A stretch of DNA of 64,000 nucleotides from Abelmoschus esculentus (taxonomy: Eukaryota > Streptophyta > Magnoliopsida > Malvales > Malvaceae). Below the pieces are notes generated by a model that saw only the letters and a program-made list of their open reading frames with translations, was not told the origin of the DNA and made no database searches. Positions 24,140 to 37,500 of the stretch are shown here, piece after piece. Within the stretch, counting starts at the first letter, position 1; every line of letters begins with the position of its first letter. The position numbers were made by a program, and so were the translations under genes. Location of the stretch: contig JAUCBN010000011.1 in the NCBI GenBank assembly GCA_035048815.1, positions 13,417,501 to 13,481,500 of the forward strand. Direction: 5' to 3'.

Positions 24140-24590
24140 TCGTCATTCTCTTAGCATTCAAACCACAGAAGAAACTGATGTTCAACGAACCAATATCTTT
24201 CATTCTCGGTGTATGGTAAAAGGTAAACTTTGTTCTGTTATCATTGATAGCGGAAGTTGTGCAAACGTCATAAGTAGTTTTCTTGTTGATGCACTAAATC
24301 CACCTTGCCAACGCCACCCAAAGCCATACCATCTTCAATGGCTTAATGAAGGTTCTGAAGTTAAGGTAACTAGACGTTCCTTGATCACTTTTAATATGGG
24401 AATTATTGTGATGACGTTTGGTGTGATGTAGTTCCCATGCAAGCTGCCCACTTACTTCTCGGACAACCATGGCAGTATGATCGAGATGTTACTCACCATG
24501 GAAAGTTGAATCGATATTCTCTAGTGTACCATGGGAAGAAATATACCTTAACCCCATTGGATCCTAAAGATGTCTACAAGGATTAACTTA
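24132..24590 (+). pseudogene. pol: P1 aspartic protease, frameshifted
   Basis: Open frame 24132-24431 with the active-site context IIDSGSCANV, then RHPKPYHLQWLNEG. After 24431 the homologous sequence (AAHLLLGQPWQYDRD, NRYSLVYHGKKYTL) continues in another frame until a stop near 24584. The protease would process the gag-pol polyprotein, but this copy is broken. Confidence 0.8.
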
Positions 24591-24722
24591 AAATGCAAAA
24601 ATTTTGTGAGGGGTGGGAGCTCCAAAAGATGGAAAAAAGGCTGAGAAAGAGGCCCTTAGTAATAAAAGCCAAAGACATAATGGCCCAAGGGTGGTGAGTG
24701 AACCTAACTGTGAGAAAAAAGA

Positions 24723-25850
24723 GTGGTTCAAAATATATATGCGAGAGAAAAAGAAGTAAGGCAAGCCCTCTTCACAAAAAAGCCTTGCATCCTCATCCAT
24801 TTTAGGCAATATGGCTTATCTATATCTAACACTCATGAGAATTTGCCTAGTATGTTTGTTTCATTATTACAGGAATATTCCGATGTTTTAGATGATCCAT
24901 CTAAAGGTTTACCGCCATTGAGAGGAATAGAACATCAAATTGATCTAATTCCAGGTTCATCCATTCCTAATCGACTAGCATATCGTTGCAACCCCGAAGA
25001 GACTAAAGAGTTGGAAAGTCAAGTGGAAGCTTTGCTGGAGAAAGGGTACATAAGAGAAAGTTTAAGCCCTTGTGCTGTTCCGGTACTCCTGGTACCAAAA
25101 AAGGTGGTACGTATCGTATGTGCGTTGATTGTCGACCCATTAACCGCATTACCATCAAGTATAGACATCCCATTCCACGTCTAGATGATATGCTTGATGA
25201 ACTTTATGGAGCACGTGTTTTTACAAAGATTTATCTGAAAAGCGGATATCATCAGATTCGTATGAAAGAAGGAGATGAATGGAAGACAGCATTCAAAACG
25301 ATGTTTTAAAGGAGTGGTTAGTCATGCCTTTTGGCTTGACAAATGCACCTAGCACCTTTATGCGCTTGATGAACCATGTTTTAAATGAGTGGTTAGTCAT
25401 GCCTTTTGGCTTGACAAATGCACCTAGCACCTTTATGCGCTTGATGAACCATGTTTTAAAGGAGTTTATAGGTAAATTTGTAGTTGTTTATTTTGACGAC
25501 ATTCTGATTTATTCTACTTCTCTTGAGCTTCATATTTTACATGTTAAGTCAGTTTTTGATGTTCTTCGACGAGAACGATTATATGCTAATGCTGACAAGT
25601 GCATTTTTTGTAGTGATCAACTCATATTTCTAGGTTTTGTAATTAGTGCTCAGGGTATTCACGTTGATGATGAGAAGGTTAAGGCTATTCGTGAGTGGCC
25701 TACACCTACTTCTATTTCAGAAGTAAGATCATTTCATGGTCTTGCAAGCTTCTATCGTCGGTTTGTCAAGGACTTCTCCACTATAGCAGCTCCTTTAACT
25801 GAAATAATTAAAAAATCAGTTCGTTTCACATGGGGAATAGGCATAGGGGC
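24723..25850 (+). pseudogene. pol: P1 reverse transcriptase with tandem duplication
   Basis: RT motifs in order: GLPPLRGIEHQIDLIPG, NPEETKELESQVEALLEKGY, CRPINRITIKYRHP, YLKSGYHQIRM, GLTNAPSTFMRLMN, YFDDILIYS, FLGFVISAQG, VRSFHGLASFYRRF. Frameshifts occur near 25105 and at 25300. A 75-bp segment encoding EWLVMPFGLTNAPSTF is duplicated in tandem and in frame (about 25312-25386 and 25387-25461). The catalytic YFDD is intact. About 40 residues between the RT connection and RNase H are missing at 25833. Confidence 0.87.
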
Positions 25851-26463
25851 AGTTCTTTTACAAGAAAAAAGGCCCATTGCTTATTTTAGTGAAAAACTTA
25901 AAGGAGCCCAACTAAATTATTCAACCTATGACAAGGAACTCCTAGCTTTGGTTCGCTCCCTTGAAGTTTGGCAACACTACTTGTTGCCCAAGGAGTTTGT
26001 CATTCACACAGACCATGAGTCACTCAAGTGGCTAAACGGCCAAGGTAAGTTAAGCAAACGACATGCTCGATGGTTGAGTTTATTGAAACGTTTCCATACG
26101 TAATCAAATACAAGCAAGGTAAGGATATCATAGTAGTTGATGCTTTATCTCGTCGTTATACATTAATTACTACTATGCATGCTAAGGTTTTGGGATTCGA
26201 ATATATTAAGGACTTGTATTCAATAGATGCTGATTTTGCTGAAATTTATACTCAGTGTAATAAAGGTTCTTCTAACAAGTTTTATCTTGTAGATGGATAT
26301 TTATTCCGCTTGAACAGGTTGTGTATTCCACAAGGTTCTTTACGGGAGTTTTTAGTACACGAAGCACATTGTGGAGGGTTGATGGGGCACTTTGGTGTTA
26401 CTAAGACCCTAAACATTGTCATGGAGCATTTTTTCTGGCCACACATGAGAAAAACCGTTGAAC
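25840..26463 (+). pseudogene. pol: P1 RNase H and start of integrase, truncated
   Basis: RNase H elements: GIGAVLLQEKRPIAYFSEKL, ELLALVRSLEVWQHY, HTDHESLKW and VDALSRRY. The first catalytic aspartate region is lost in the deletion at 25833, and there is a frameshift near 26075. The integrase H2C2 region (HEAHCGGLMGHFGV) is entered, but the element stops after 'accgttgaa' at 26463, where a Tekay-like LTR begins. Confidence 0.85.
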
Positions 26464-28580
26464 TGAAGGTTTTGAAACTGTTTGGCAAAGGTTTCGAAAC
26501 CTTCCCTAAGGTTTCGAAACTTCAGGTCTGGAACCTAAAAATTCTATCACACTAAGTGAACATCATCGGCTCAAACACAACTGTCAATCACTACCATCTA
26601 TATGCATAAGTCCTAGGCATAACTAACAACATATAACACATGATTATCAGCGTCAAGAATATCAAGCAAACTATAGGCATGCTACCTAAAACATGATTAA
26701 AATCATAATGATCATGCAAGTACATGCTTCAACAATCCAAACAATACCATAGTCCATCAATTAACAATCATGCCACATAGGTCTTATTTTAACATAAAGC
26801 AAAGTCAAAGTTCACACTCCCCACATAGGTTGGGTTTACACATTGCCAAGCCCCAACTTATTTGTCAAAACATACCGAATTTGAAATAACCTTTCCCCTT
26901 GGTTTCCTTGCTCCGAATGTAGTTCCGAGTGCCTTTATTTTTTCTACAAGGATGAAAAGAGAGCCTAAGCAAACATACTTAGTGACGAAGCTCTACACAA
27001 GTTTATCAATGCATCTATTTAAAACCATAATGAAACCATAGTTTGCAATGCATCATTAAAAACATGCATGCTTAACATTTCACCTCCATGTCTATAATAT
27101 CAAATCTCTTTCTTGAGTATGTTCAACATTATCAATACATTTTATAAAGGATGCACAATGTTCTCTTTTAATCCATGTATGCATATTGGCTTCTAGTGAT
27201 CACTTATTATGAACCTTAAGTTCACCGAATACACGGATCCATTGTTAGAGACCATTAGTCTCCTCATGACACAAAGTCACCTTTGACATGACACCAAGTC
27301 ACCATTGACATGACACGAAGTTACCATTGACATGACACGAAGTCACCATTATAGCACTACCACGCACGATTGGACACATAGTCACCTTTGTTACGTGTAG
27401 GCGGCTCTACCACGCACGATTGGACACAAAGTCACCCTTGTTACGTGTAGGCAATAATCTTTATTCTCAATAATATTTATAGTGCACTTAAGACAATCTT
27501 AATGACATGTCATTCGTATTTGAATCTAAAGTTAGTGTCACTAGGCCAATATCATAATCAAATGTGCATGATAATTTGCTGCTCATAATGCATGTATAAT
27601 ATGTTCACAAATGAACCAAATGTCATGCCCAATGTCTTTACCGAATATAGCCGAAGCTCATGTAATATATAAAAAATATTTACTTTACATACTCTTGAAC
27701 TATAGAAAGTTTTCACACTCTTCCATAGTCCCCAAAACAGAACCGTATCAATACGATTCACTTTAAGTCCGAAAAACACTCACCAACAAGCAAAACGAGC
27801 CTTCGTCGATGCTCCGATGGCAACGCCAATGCACCAGACACTTAAGCACCTTCCTGCACTACCTCTACATCATTAAAAACAGAGCATATTCATATCATAA
27901 CATGCTCAAACCAACAGCCACATCAAACCTCCACAAAACTACCGAAAACTTAGCCGAAAAGACCGAAAACTAAGCAGAAATGCAACCGAACAACATCAGC
28001 CCAAAACCTAATGAATCTAACATCTAATCCACTTCAATTATGAACCAAAAACACTACACCATCCTTATACCTCCAGCAACATTAGAACACCTAAAACAGC
28101 CTCTAAAACAACCGAAAATCACCTTAAAACAACACCGATTGCATTATTCCGGGATTAAATTAATGTTCCATCAATTGAAGACTCAATTAATCATTTAATT
28201 GAAATAATAACATAATTAAATTCATCTAATTACAACATTAAATCAGATCTAAAAAGATTTCACAAAAACATTCACAAAATCATTAGATCTAGCATTGAAA
28301 ACATAAAATCAAGTTTCATTCAAAGATTAGCAAACTAATACTTGGGAATTTCAATAAAGAACATTAGAAAAAGAGTTAAAATTCAGCAAATTACCTTTGA
28401 GATCTATCCACCAAAAAGATGAGAATTTCTCTTCTTGATTCCTTGCAAATTGTTGTTGTTTTAGTAAAATTGATGATTAGGCTTTGTAAAGAATGGAGAG
28501 ATGATTAAAATGAAGTAATTCTTGTTGAAAAAGGTGGAAAATCAGCAAGGAATTGAAGAAAATAGATGAAGAAAAATGGA
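26464..28580 (-). mobile_element. Tekay/Del-like LTR, copy 1, truncated
   Basis: No coding potential. 27401-28580 is a near-identical copy of 41943-43101, which is part of an LTR identified by its PPT and TGTAACATCC start (43576, minus). The proposed 3' end lies at 26464, where P1 pol stops and the minus strand ends in CA. The LTR's first ~475 bp (minus sense) are missing at 28580, replaced by minisatellite with 'atgga' shared at the junction. Internal repeats at 27260-27460 include TGACACNAAGT-type phrases and two copies of CTACCACGCACGATTGGAC. Confidence 0.75.
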
Positions 28581-31500
28581 CCGTTCATTATGACATTTAC
28601 TCGAAGAAAAATCCGCGACATATGCTCAAAATGAGGGGCGTCCATCAGGTATACGCTTTGAGAAAGGGACCGTTCATTATGACATTTACTCGTAGAGAGT
28701 GGTCATTCACTTTGACATACTCTCAAAGAAAAAGATCGTCCATCACGGCATACGCTCTAAGAAAGGGACCGTTCATTATTACATGCGCTCGAAGAGAGGG
28801 GTCATTCATCTTAACATAGGCTCAAAGAGAAGGGTCGTCCATCATGATATACGCTGAAAGAGAGGGACCGTTCACAATGAGATGCACTCGAAGAGAAGGG
28901 TCACCATCCGGACATACGCTCAAAGAGAGGGGTCGTCTATCACAGTATACGCTCTAAGAGAGGGACCGTTCATTATAACATGCACTCAAAGAGAGGGGTC
29001 GTCTATCACGGTATACGCTCAAAGAGAGGGACCGTTTATTATGACATATGCTTAAAGAGAGGGATCATTCACCGTGACATTCCATCACAGTATACGCTCT
29101 AAGAAAGGGACTGTTTATTATGTCAAGCACTCAAAGAGAGGGGTCTTTCATTGCTACTTACGCTGAAAGAGAGGGCTCGTCTATCACGGTATACGCTCAA
29201 AGAGAGGGACCGTTCATTAGGACATGCACTAGAAGAGAGGGGTATTACATCGCGACATACGCTCGAAGAGTTGGGTTGTCCACCATGGTATACGCTCTAA
29301 GAAATGGACGGTTCATTATGACATGCACTAGAAGGGAGAGGTTATTCATCGAGACAAACGCTCAAAGAGAGGGGCACGACATATGCTCAAAGAGAGGGTC
29401 CGTTCATTATGACATACACTCGAAGAAAGGTGTCATTCATCACGACATACGCTCAAAGAGAGGGGTCATCCATCAAAGGATACGCTCAAAGAGAGGGACC
29501 GTTCATTTTGGCATGCACTCGAAGTGAGGGGTCATTCATCGCAATATATGCTCAAAGAGAGGGGTCCGTCCATCACAGTATACCCTCAAAGAGAGGGAAT
29601 GTTCACCATGACATGCACTCGAAGAGAGGGATCATTCATCGCGTCATATGCACAAAGAGAGGTCGTCCATCACGACATACACTCAAAGAGAGGGACCATT
29701 CATTATGACAAACACTCGAAGAGAGGGGTTATTCATCGTAACATACGCTCAAAGAGAGGGACCGTTCACCCTTACATGCACTCGAAGAGAGGGGTCATTC
29801 ATTGCGACATACAGTCAAAAAGAGGGGTCTTCCGTCATGGTATATGCTCTAAGAGAGGGACCGTTCATTATGACTTACACTCGAAGAAAGGGGTCATTCA
29901 TCGCGACACACGCTCAAAGAGAGGGGTCGTCCCTCACTGTACACACTCTAAGAAAGGGACTATTCATTATGACATAGCTCGAAGAGAGGGCTCATTCACC
30001 ATGACATATGCTCAAAGAGAGGGGTCGTCCCTCACGGTACACACTCAAAGGTTGGGACCTTTCATTATGACATGCACTAGGAGAGAGATTTCATTCATCG
30101 CGACATACACTCAAAGAGAGGGGTTGTCCATCATGGTATACGCTATAAGAAAGGGGCCAATCACTAAGACATGCACTAGAATTGATGGGTCATTCATCGC
30201 GACATATGCTCAAATAGAGTTGTCCATCAAGGTATATGCTCAAAGGGATGGACCGTTCATTATGACATACACTCGAAGAGAGGAGTCATTCATCGTGACA
30301 TACAGTCAAAGAGAGGGGTCGTCCATCATGGTATACGCTTTAAGAAAGGGACCATTCCCCATGACATGCACTCGTAGAGAGCCGTCATTCATTACGACAT
30401 ACGCTAAAAGATAGGGGTCAAATGTCACAATATACATTCTAAGATAGTGACCATTTATTACAACATGCATTCGAGGAGAGGGGCCATTCATCGCAACATA
30501 TGCTCAGGTGTCGTCCATTACGGTATATGCTCAAATAGAGGGACTGTTCACCCTGACATGCACTCGAATAGAGGGGACATCTATCACGGTATACACTAAA
30601 AGAGAGGGACCTTTCATTATAACATACACTCAAAGAGAGGGGTCATTCATCGTGACACACGCTCAAAGAGAGCAGTTGTCCATCACAGTATATGCTCAAA
30701 TGGGATGGACCGTTCATTATGACATGCACTCGAAGAGAGGGATTTGTCATCGCGACATACGCTCAAAGAGAGGGGTCGTCCATCACGGTATAGGCTCTTA
30801 GACTGGGACCGTTCATTATGACATGCACTCGAAGAATGGGGTCTTTCATCGTGACATACGCTTAAAGAGACGGGTTGTCCATCATGGTATACGCTCAAAG
30901 AGAAGGACCGTTCACCATGACATGCACTCAAAGAGAAGGGTCATTCAGCGACACATACGCTCAAAGTGAGGGGTCATCTGTCACGGTATGAGCTCTGAGA
31001 GAGTGAGGGGTTATTCATCGATACATATGCTAAGAGAGAGGCATTGTCCATCACGGTATACACTCAATGACAGGGACCGTTCATTATAACATACGTTCGA
31101 AGAGAGGGGTTATTCACCGCGACATATGCTCAAAATGAGGGGTGTCCATCATGTATACACTCTATGAAAGGGACCGTTCATTATGACATTTACTCGAAGA
31201 GAGTTCTCATTCATTGTGACATACGCTCAAAGAAAAGGGTCGTCCATCACTGTATACGCTCTAAGAAAGGGACCGTTCATTGTTACATGCGCTCGAAGAG
31301 AGGGGTCGTTCATCATGACATACGCTCAAAGAGAAGGGTCGTCCATCATGATATACGCTAAAAGAGAGGGATCGTTCAGAATGACATGCACTCGAAAAGA
31401 AGGGTCACCATCGCGACATACGCTCAAAGAGAGGAGTCGTCTATCACAGTATACGCTCTAAGAGAGGGACCGTTCATTATACCATGCACTCGAAGAGAGG

Positions 31501-34500
31501 GGTCGTCCATCACGGTGTACGCTTAAAGAGAGGGACCGTTTATTATGACATACGCATAAAGAGAGGGGTCGTCCATCACGATATACCCTAAAAGAGAGGG
31601 ACCATTCATTATGACATGCACTTAAAGAGAGGGGTCATTCATCGCGACATACGCTCAAAGAGAGGGGTCATCCATCACGTATACGCTTAAGGAGAGTGAC
31701 CGTTCACCATGACATAAAATCAAAGAGAGGGGTCATTCACCACGATATACGCTCAAAGAGATGGGTTGTCCATCACGGTATACGTTCAAAGAGAGGGGTC
31801 GTCCTTCACGGTATACGCTCTTAGAAAGGGACCATTCATTATGACATGCACTCTAAGAGAGGGGTCATTCATCGCGATATATGCTCAAAGAGAGGGTCGT
31901 CGATCACGGTATATGCCCAAAGAGAGGATCGTTCATTATGACATGCACTCGAAGAGAGCGACCATTCAACGCGACATACGCTCAAAGAGAGGGGTCTTTC
32001 ATCATGGTATACGCTCTAAGAAAGTAACCCTTTTTATGACATGCATTCGAAGAGTGGGGTTATTCATCGTGACAAATGAACAAATAGAGGGGACATCGAT
32101 CACGGTATACGCTCAAATAGAGGGGTCATCGATCATGGTATACGCTGAAAGAGATGGACCGTTCATTATAACATGCACTCGAAGAGAGGGATCATTCATC
32201 ATGACATACACTCAAAGAGAGGGGTCGTCCATCATTGTATACACTCAAAGAGAGAGACTATTCACTATGACATGCACTTGAAGAAAAAGGGTCATTCATC
32301 GCAACATATGCTCAAAGAGTGGGATCTTCCATCACGATATACGCTCCAGGAATGAGACAATTCATTATGATATGCACTCGAAGAGAGGGGTCATACATCG
32401 CGACATACTCTCAAAGAGATGGACCGTTCACCTTGACATACACTCGAAGAGATGGGTCGTCCATCGCGACGTACTCTAAAAGAGAGGGAACCCGTTCATT
32501 ACGATATACGCTCGAAGAGAGGGGTCGTCCCTCAAGGTATACGCTCAAGGAGAGGGACAGTTACCCATGACATGAACTCGAAGAGAGGGATCATTCATTG
32601 CGACATATGCTTAAAGTGAGAGTCGTCCATCACGGTATACGCTCAAAGAGGGGGATCATTCACCATGACATGCACTCGAAGAGAGGGGTCATTCTTTATG
32701 ACATACGCTCAAAGAGAGGGGTCATCCATCACGACAACTTCTAAAAGAGAGGGTCGTTCATTGTGACAAACGCTCGAAGAGAGGAGTCATTCATCGTGAC
32801 ATACGCTCAAAGAGAGTGGTCATCCATCACTATATATGCTCTAAGAAAGGGACCGTTCACTATGACATTCACTCGAACAGAGGGGTCGTCCATCATGGTA
32901 TACGCTCAAGGAGAGGGGCCTTTTATTATGACATAAGCATCAAGAGAGAAGTCATTCACCGCGACATACGCTTAAGGAAACGGGTCATCCATCACGATTT
33001 ACGCTCCATGAAAGGGACCGTTATTTATGACAAGCACTCAAAGACAGGGATCATTCATTGTAACGTACGCTCAATGAGAGGGGTCATCCATCAGGGTACA
33101 CGCTCAAAGAGAGGGACCGACCATTCATTATGACATGCACTTAAAGAGGGTATTCATTGCGTCATACGCGTAAAGAGAGGGGTCGTCCATCACGGTATAC
33201 CCTCAAAGATAGAGACCGTTTACCATGACATGCACTCGAAGAGAGGGATAATTCATCGCGACATACGCTTAAAGAGAGGGGTCGTCCTTCCCAAAAAATG
33301 CTCAAAGAGTGGGACCGATTATTATGACAAATGCTCGAAGAGAGGAGTCATTCATCACGACATACACTCAAAGAGAAGGGTCGTTCATCACGGTATACGC
33401 TCATAGAAAGGGATCATTCACTATAACATGCACTTGAAGAAAGGGATCATTCACTATGACATGCACTTGAAGAAAGGGATCATTCATCGCGACATTCCCT
33501 CAAAGAGAGCGGTTGTCCATCACGGCATACGCTCAAAGAGAGGGACCATTCATTATTATATACGCTCAAAGAGAGGGGTCATTCACCGTGACGTATGCTC
33601 AAAGAGAGGTATCATCTATCACGGTATACGTTCAAAGAGAGGGACCATTCACCATGTCATACGCTCGAAGAGGGGTGATTCATCGCAACATACGCTCAAA
33701 GAGTGGGGTCATCGATCATGGAATAAGCTCAAAGAAAGGGACCATTCATTATGACAAGCACTCGAAGAGGAGGGGTCATTCATCATGACAAATGCTCAAA
33801 GAGAGGGATCGTCCATCATGGTATACGCTCAAAGAGAGGGACCGTTTACCATGTCATGGTATACCCTCAAACATACACTCAAAGAGATGGGTCGTCCATC
33901 ACGGTATACGCTCAAAGAGAGGTACCGTTCACCATGACATGCACTCGAAGAGAGGGATAATTCATCGCGACATACGCTTTAAGAGAGGGGTCGTCCTTCC
34001 CAGAAAACGCTCAAAGATTGGGACCGATTATTATGACAAATGCTCGAAGAGAGGAGTCATTCATCACGACATACACTCAAAGAGAAGGGTCGTTCATCAC
34101 GGTATACGCTCATAGAAAGGGATCGTTCACTATGACATGCACTTGAAGAAAGGGATCGTTCACTATGACATGCACTTGAAGAAAGGGATCATTCATCGCG
34201 ACATTCCCTCAAAGAGAGGGGTTGTCCATCACGGCATACGCTCAAAGAGAGGGACCATTCATTATTATATACGCTCAAAGAGAAGGGTCATTCACCGTGA
34301 TATATGCTCAAAGAGAGGTATCATCTATCACGGTATACGTTCAAAGAGGGACCATTCACCATGTCATACACTCGAAGAGGGGTGATTCATCGCAACATAC
34401 GCTCAAAGAGTGGGGTCATCGATCATGGAATAAGCTCAAAGAAAGGGACCATTCATTATGACAAGCACTCGAAGAGGAGGGGTCATTCACCATGACAAAT

Positions 34501-37500
34501 GCTCAAAGAGAGGGATCGTCCATCATGGCATACGCTAAAGAGAGGGACCGTTTACCATGTCATGTACTCGAAGAGAGGGGTCGTCCATCATGACATACGC
34601 TCAAAGTGACAGACCGATCATTATGACATACGCTCGAAGAGAGGGTTCATTCATCGCAACATATGCTCAAAGATAGGGGTCATCAATCACGATATAAGCT
34701 CAAAGAGAGGATCTTTCACTATGACATGCACTCGAAGAGGGGTCATTCATCATGACATACGCTCAAAGAGAGGGACCATTCACCATGATATGCACTCGAA
34801 GATATGGGTCATTCATCGTATTATACGCTCAAAGAGAGGGGTCATCCATAACGGTATATGTTCAAAGAGAGGGAACGCTCACCATGACATGCACTCGAAG
34901 AGGGGGGTCATTCATCCCAAAGTAAGCTCAAAGAAAGGGGTCATCGATCACGCTATACGCTCAAAGAGAGGGACCGTTTATTATGACATAGCTTGAAGAG
35001 AGGGTTCATTCATCGTTACATACTCTCAAAGAGAAGTGTCGTCCTTCACGGTATACGCTCAAAGAGAAATCATTTATTATGACATGCACTCAAAGAGAGG
35101 AGTCATTCATCGCGACATACGCTCAAAGAGAGAGGTCGTCTACCACGGTATATGCTCTAAGAAAGGGACCGTTCAAAATGACATGCACTCGAAGAGAGGG
35201 GTCAATCACTCACAAAATATGCTTAGAGGGAGAGGTCGTCAATCACGGTATACGCTCAAAGAGACTGACTGTTTATTATGACATACGCTTGAAGAGAGGG
35301 GTCATTCACCACGAAATACGCTCAAAGAGATGGGTCGTCCATCATGGTATACGCTCAAAGAGATGGACCGTTCATTATGACATGAAGTCGAAGAGATGGG
35401 TAACTCATCGCGACATACGCTTAAAGAGAAGGGTCGTCCAACACGGTATACGCTCAAAGAGAGTGGTCGTCCATCATGGTATATGCTCTAAGAAAGGGAC
35501 CGTTCACTATGACATGCACTCGAAGAGAGGGGTCATCCATTCGCAAATATGCTTAGAGAGAGGTCATCAATCACGGAATACGCTCAAAGAGACGGACCGT
35601 TTGTTTTGACGTATGCTTGAAGAGAGGGGTCATTCACCGCGAAATACGTTCAAAGAGAGGGTCGTTCATCACGGTATAAGCTCTAAGAAAGGGACCATTC
35701 ACCAAGACATGGACTCGAAGAGAGGGGTCATTCATCACACATACGCTCAAGGAGAGAGGTCATCCATCATGGCATACGCTGAAAAAGGGGTCGTTCATTA
35801 TGACTTACTCTCGAAGATAGGGGTCATTCACTATGACATACGATCAAATATATAGGTCATTCGTCACGGTATATGCTCTATGAAATTGACCGTTCACCAT
35901 GACATCACTGGAAGAGAGGGGTCATTCATCACGACTAATGGTCAAAGAAAGGGGTCATCCCTCACGGTATACGCTCAAAGAGAGGGAATGTTCACCATGA
36001 CATGCACTCGAAGACAGGGGTCGTTCATCGCAACATATGCTCAAAGAGAGGGGTCGTCCGTCACGGTATATGCTCAAAGAGATGGAACGTTCACCACGAC
36101 ATGCACTCGAAGAGAGGGGTCATTCATCGCAATAAAAGCTCAAAGAGAGGGGTCATCGATCACGGTACACGCTCAAAGAGAGGGACTATTCATTATGACA
36201 TGCACTCGAAGAAAGGAGTTATTCATCGCGATAAACGCTCAAAGAGAGGGGACATCCATCACGGTACACGCTCAAAAAGAGGGACCATTCATTATGATGC
36301 ACTCGATGAGAGGGGACATTCATCGTGACATACGCTTAAAGAGAAGGGGTCGTCCATCATGGTATACGCTCTAAGAAAGGGACCGTTCATTATGACATGT
36401 ACTTAAAAAGAGGGGTCATTCATCACGACATACACTCAAAGAGAATGGTCGTCCATCACGGTATACAATCTAAGAAAGGAACCGTTCATTATGACATGCA
36501 CTCGAAGACAGGGGTCATTCATCGCGACATATAATCAAAGAGAGGGGTCGTCCATCACGACATACATACACTCAAAGAGAGGGACTGTTTCCCATGACTT
36601 GCACTCGAAGAGATGGGTAATTCATAGCGACATACGCTCAAAGAGAAGGGTCATCGGTCATGGCATACGTTCAAAGAGAGTGTCTTTTCATTATGACATA
36701 CACTCGAAGAGAGGGGTTATTCATCGCGACATACACTCCAAGAGAAGAGTTGTCCGTCATGGTATACGATTAAAGAGAGGGATCGTTTATTATGACATGC
36801 ACCTGAAGAGAGGGGTTATTCAACGCAACATACGGTCAAAGAGAGGGATCGTACATCAAGATATACGCTCAAAAAGAGGGACCGTTCACCATGATATGCA
36901 CTCGAAGAGAAGGCTCATTCATCGCAACATACACTCAAATAGAGGGGTCATCGATCACGGTATGAGCTCAGAGAGAGTGACTGTTCATTATAACATGCAC
37001 TCAAAGAAAGGAGTTATTCATCGCGACATACACTCAAAGAGAGGGACCATTCATTATGACATGCACTCGAAGAGAGGGTTTATTCAACACCATATACTCT
37101 CAAAGAGTGGGGTCATTCATCATGACATACGCTCAAAGATAGGGGTCGTCCATCACGTATACGCTTAACGAGAGTGACCGTTCACCATGACATGCAATCA
37201 AAGAGGGGTCATTCACCAAAATATGCGCTCAAAGAGAGGGGTCTTCCATCACGGTATACGCTCAAAGAGAGAGGTCGTCCTTCACGGTATACGCCCAAAG
37301 AGAGGACCGTTCATTATGACATATACTCGAAGAGAGGGGTCATTCAACGCGCCATACGCTCAAAGAGAGGGGTTGTTCAACACGGTATACACTCTAAGAA
37401 AATGACCCTTCTTTACGACATGCATTCGAAGAGTGAGGTTATTCATCGCGACAAACGCAAAAATAGAGGGGACATCGATCACGGTATACGCTCAAAGAGA

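Noticed and set aside
29524..30414. Protein-kinase catalytic loop (VIHRDI resembles the HRD motif)
   Set aside because: The resemblance is limited to a few residues of a repeat unit. No other kinase motif is present. Database hits to kinases would be spurious.
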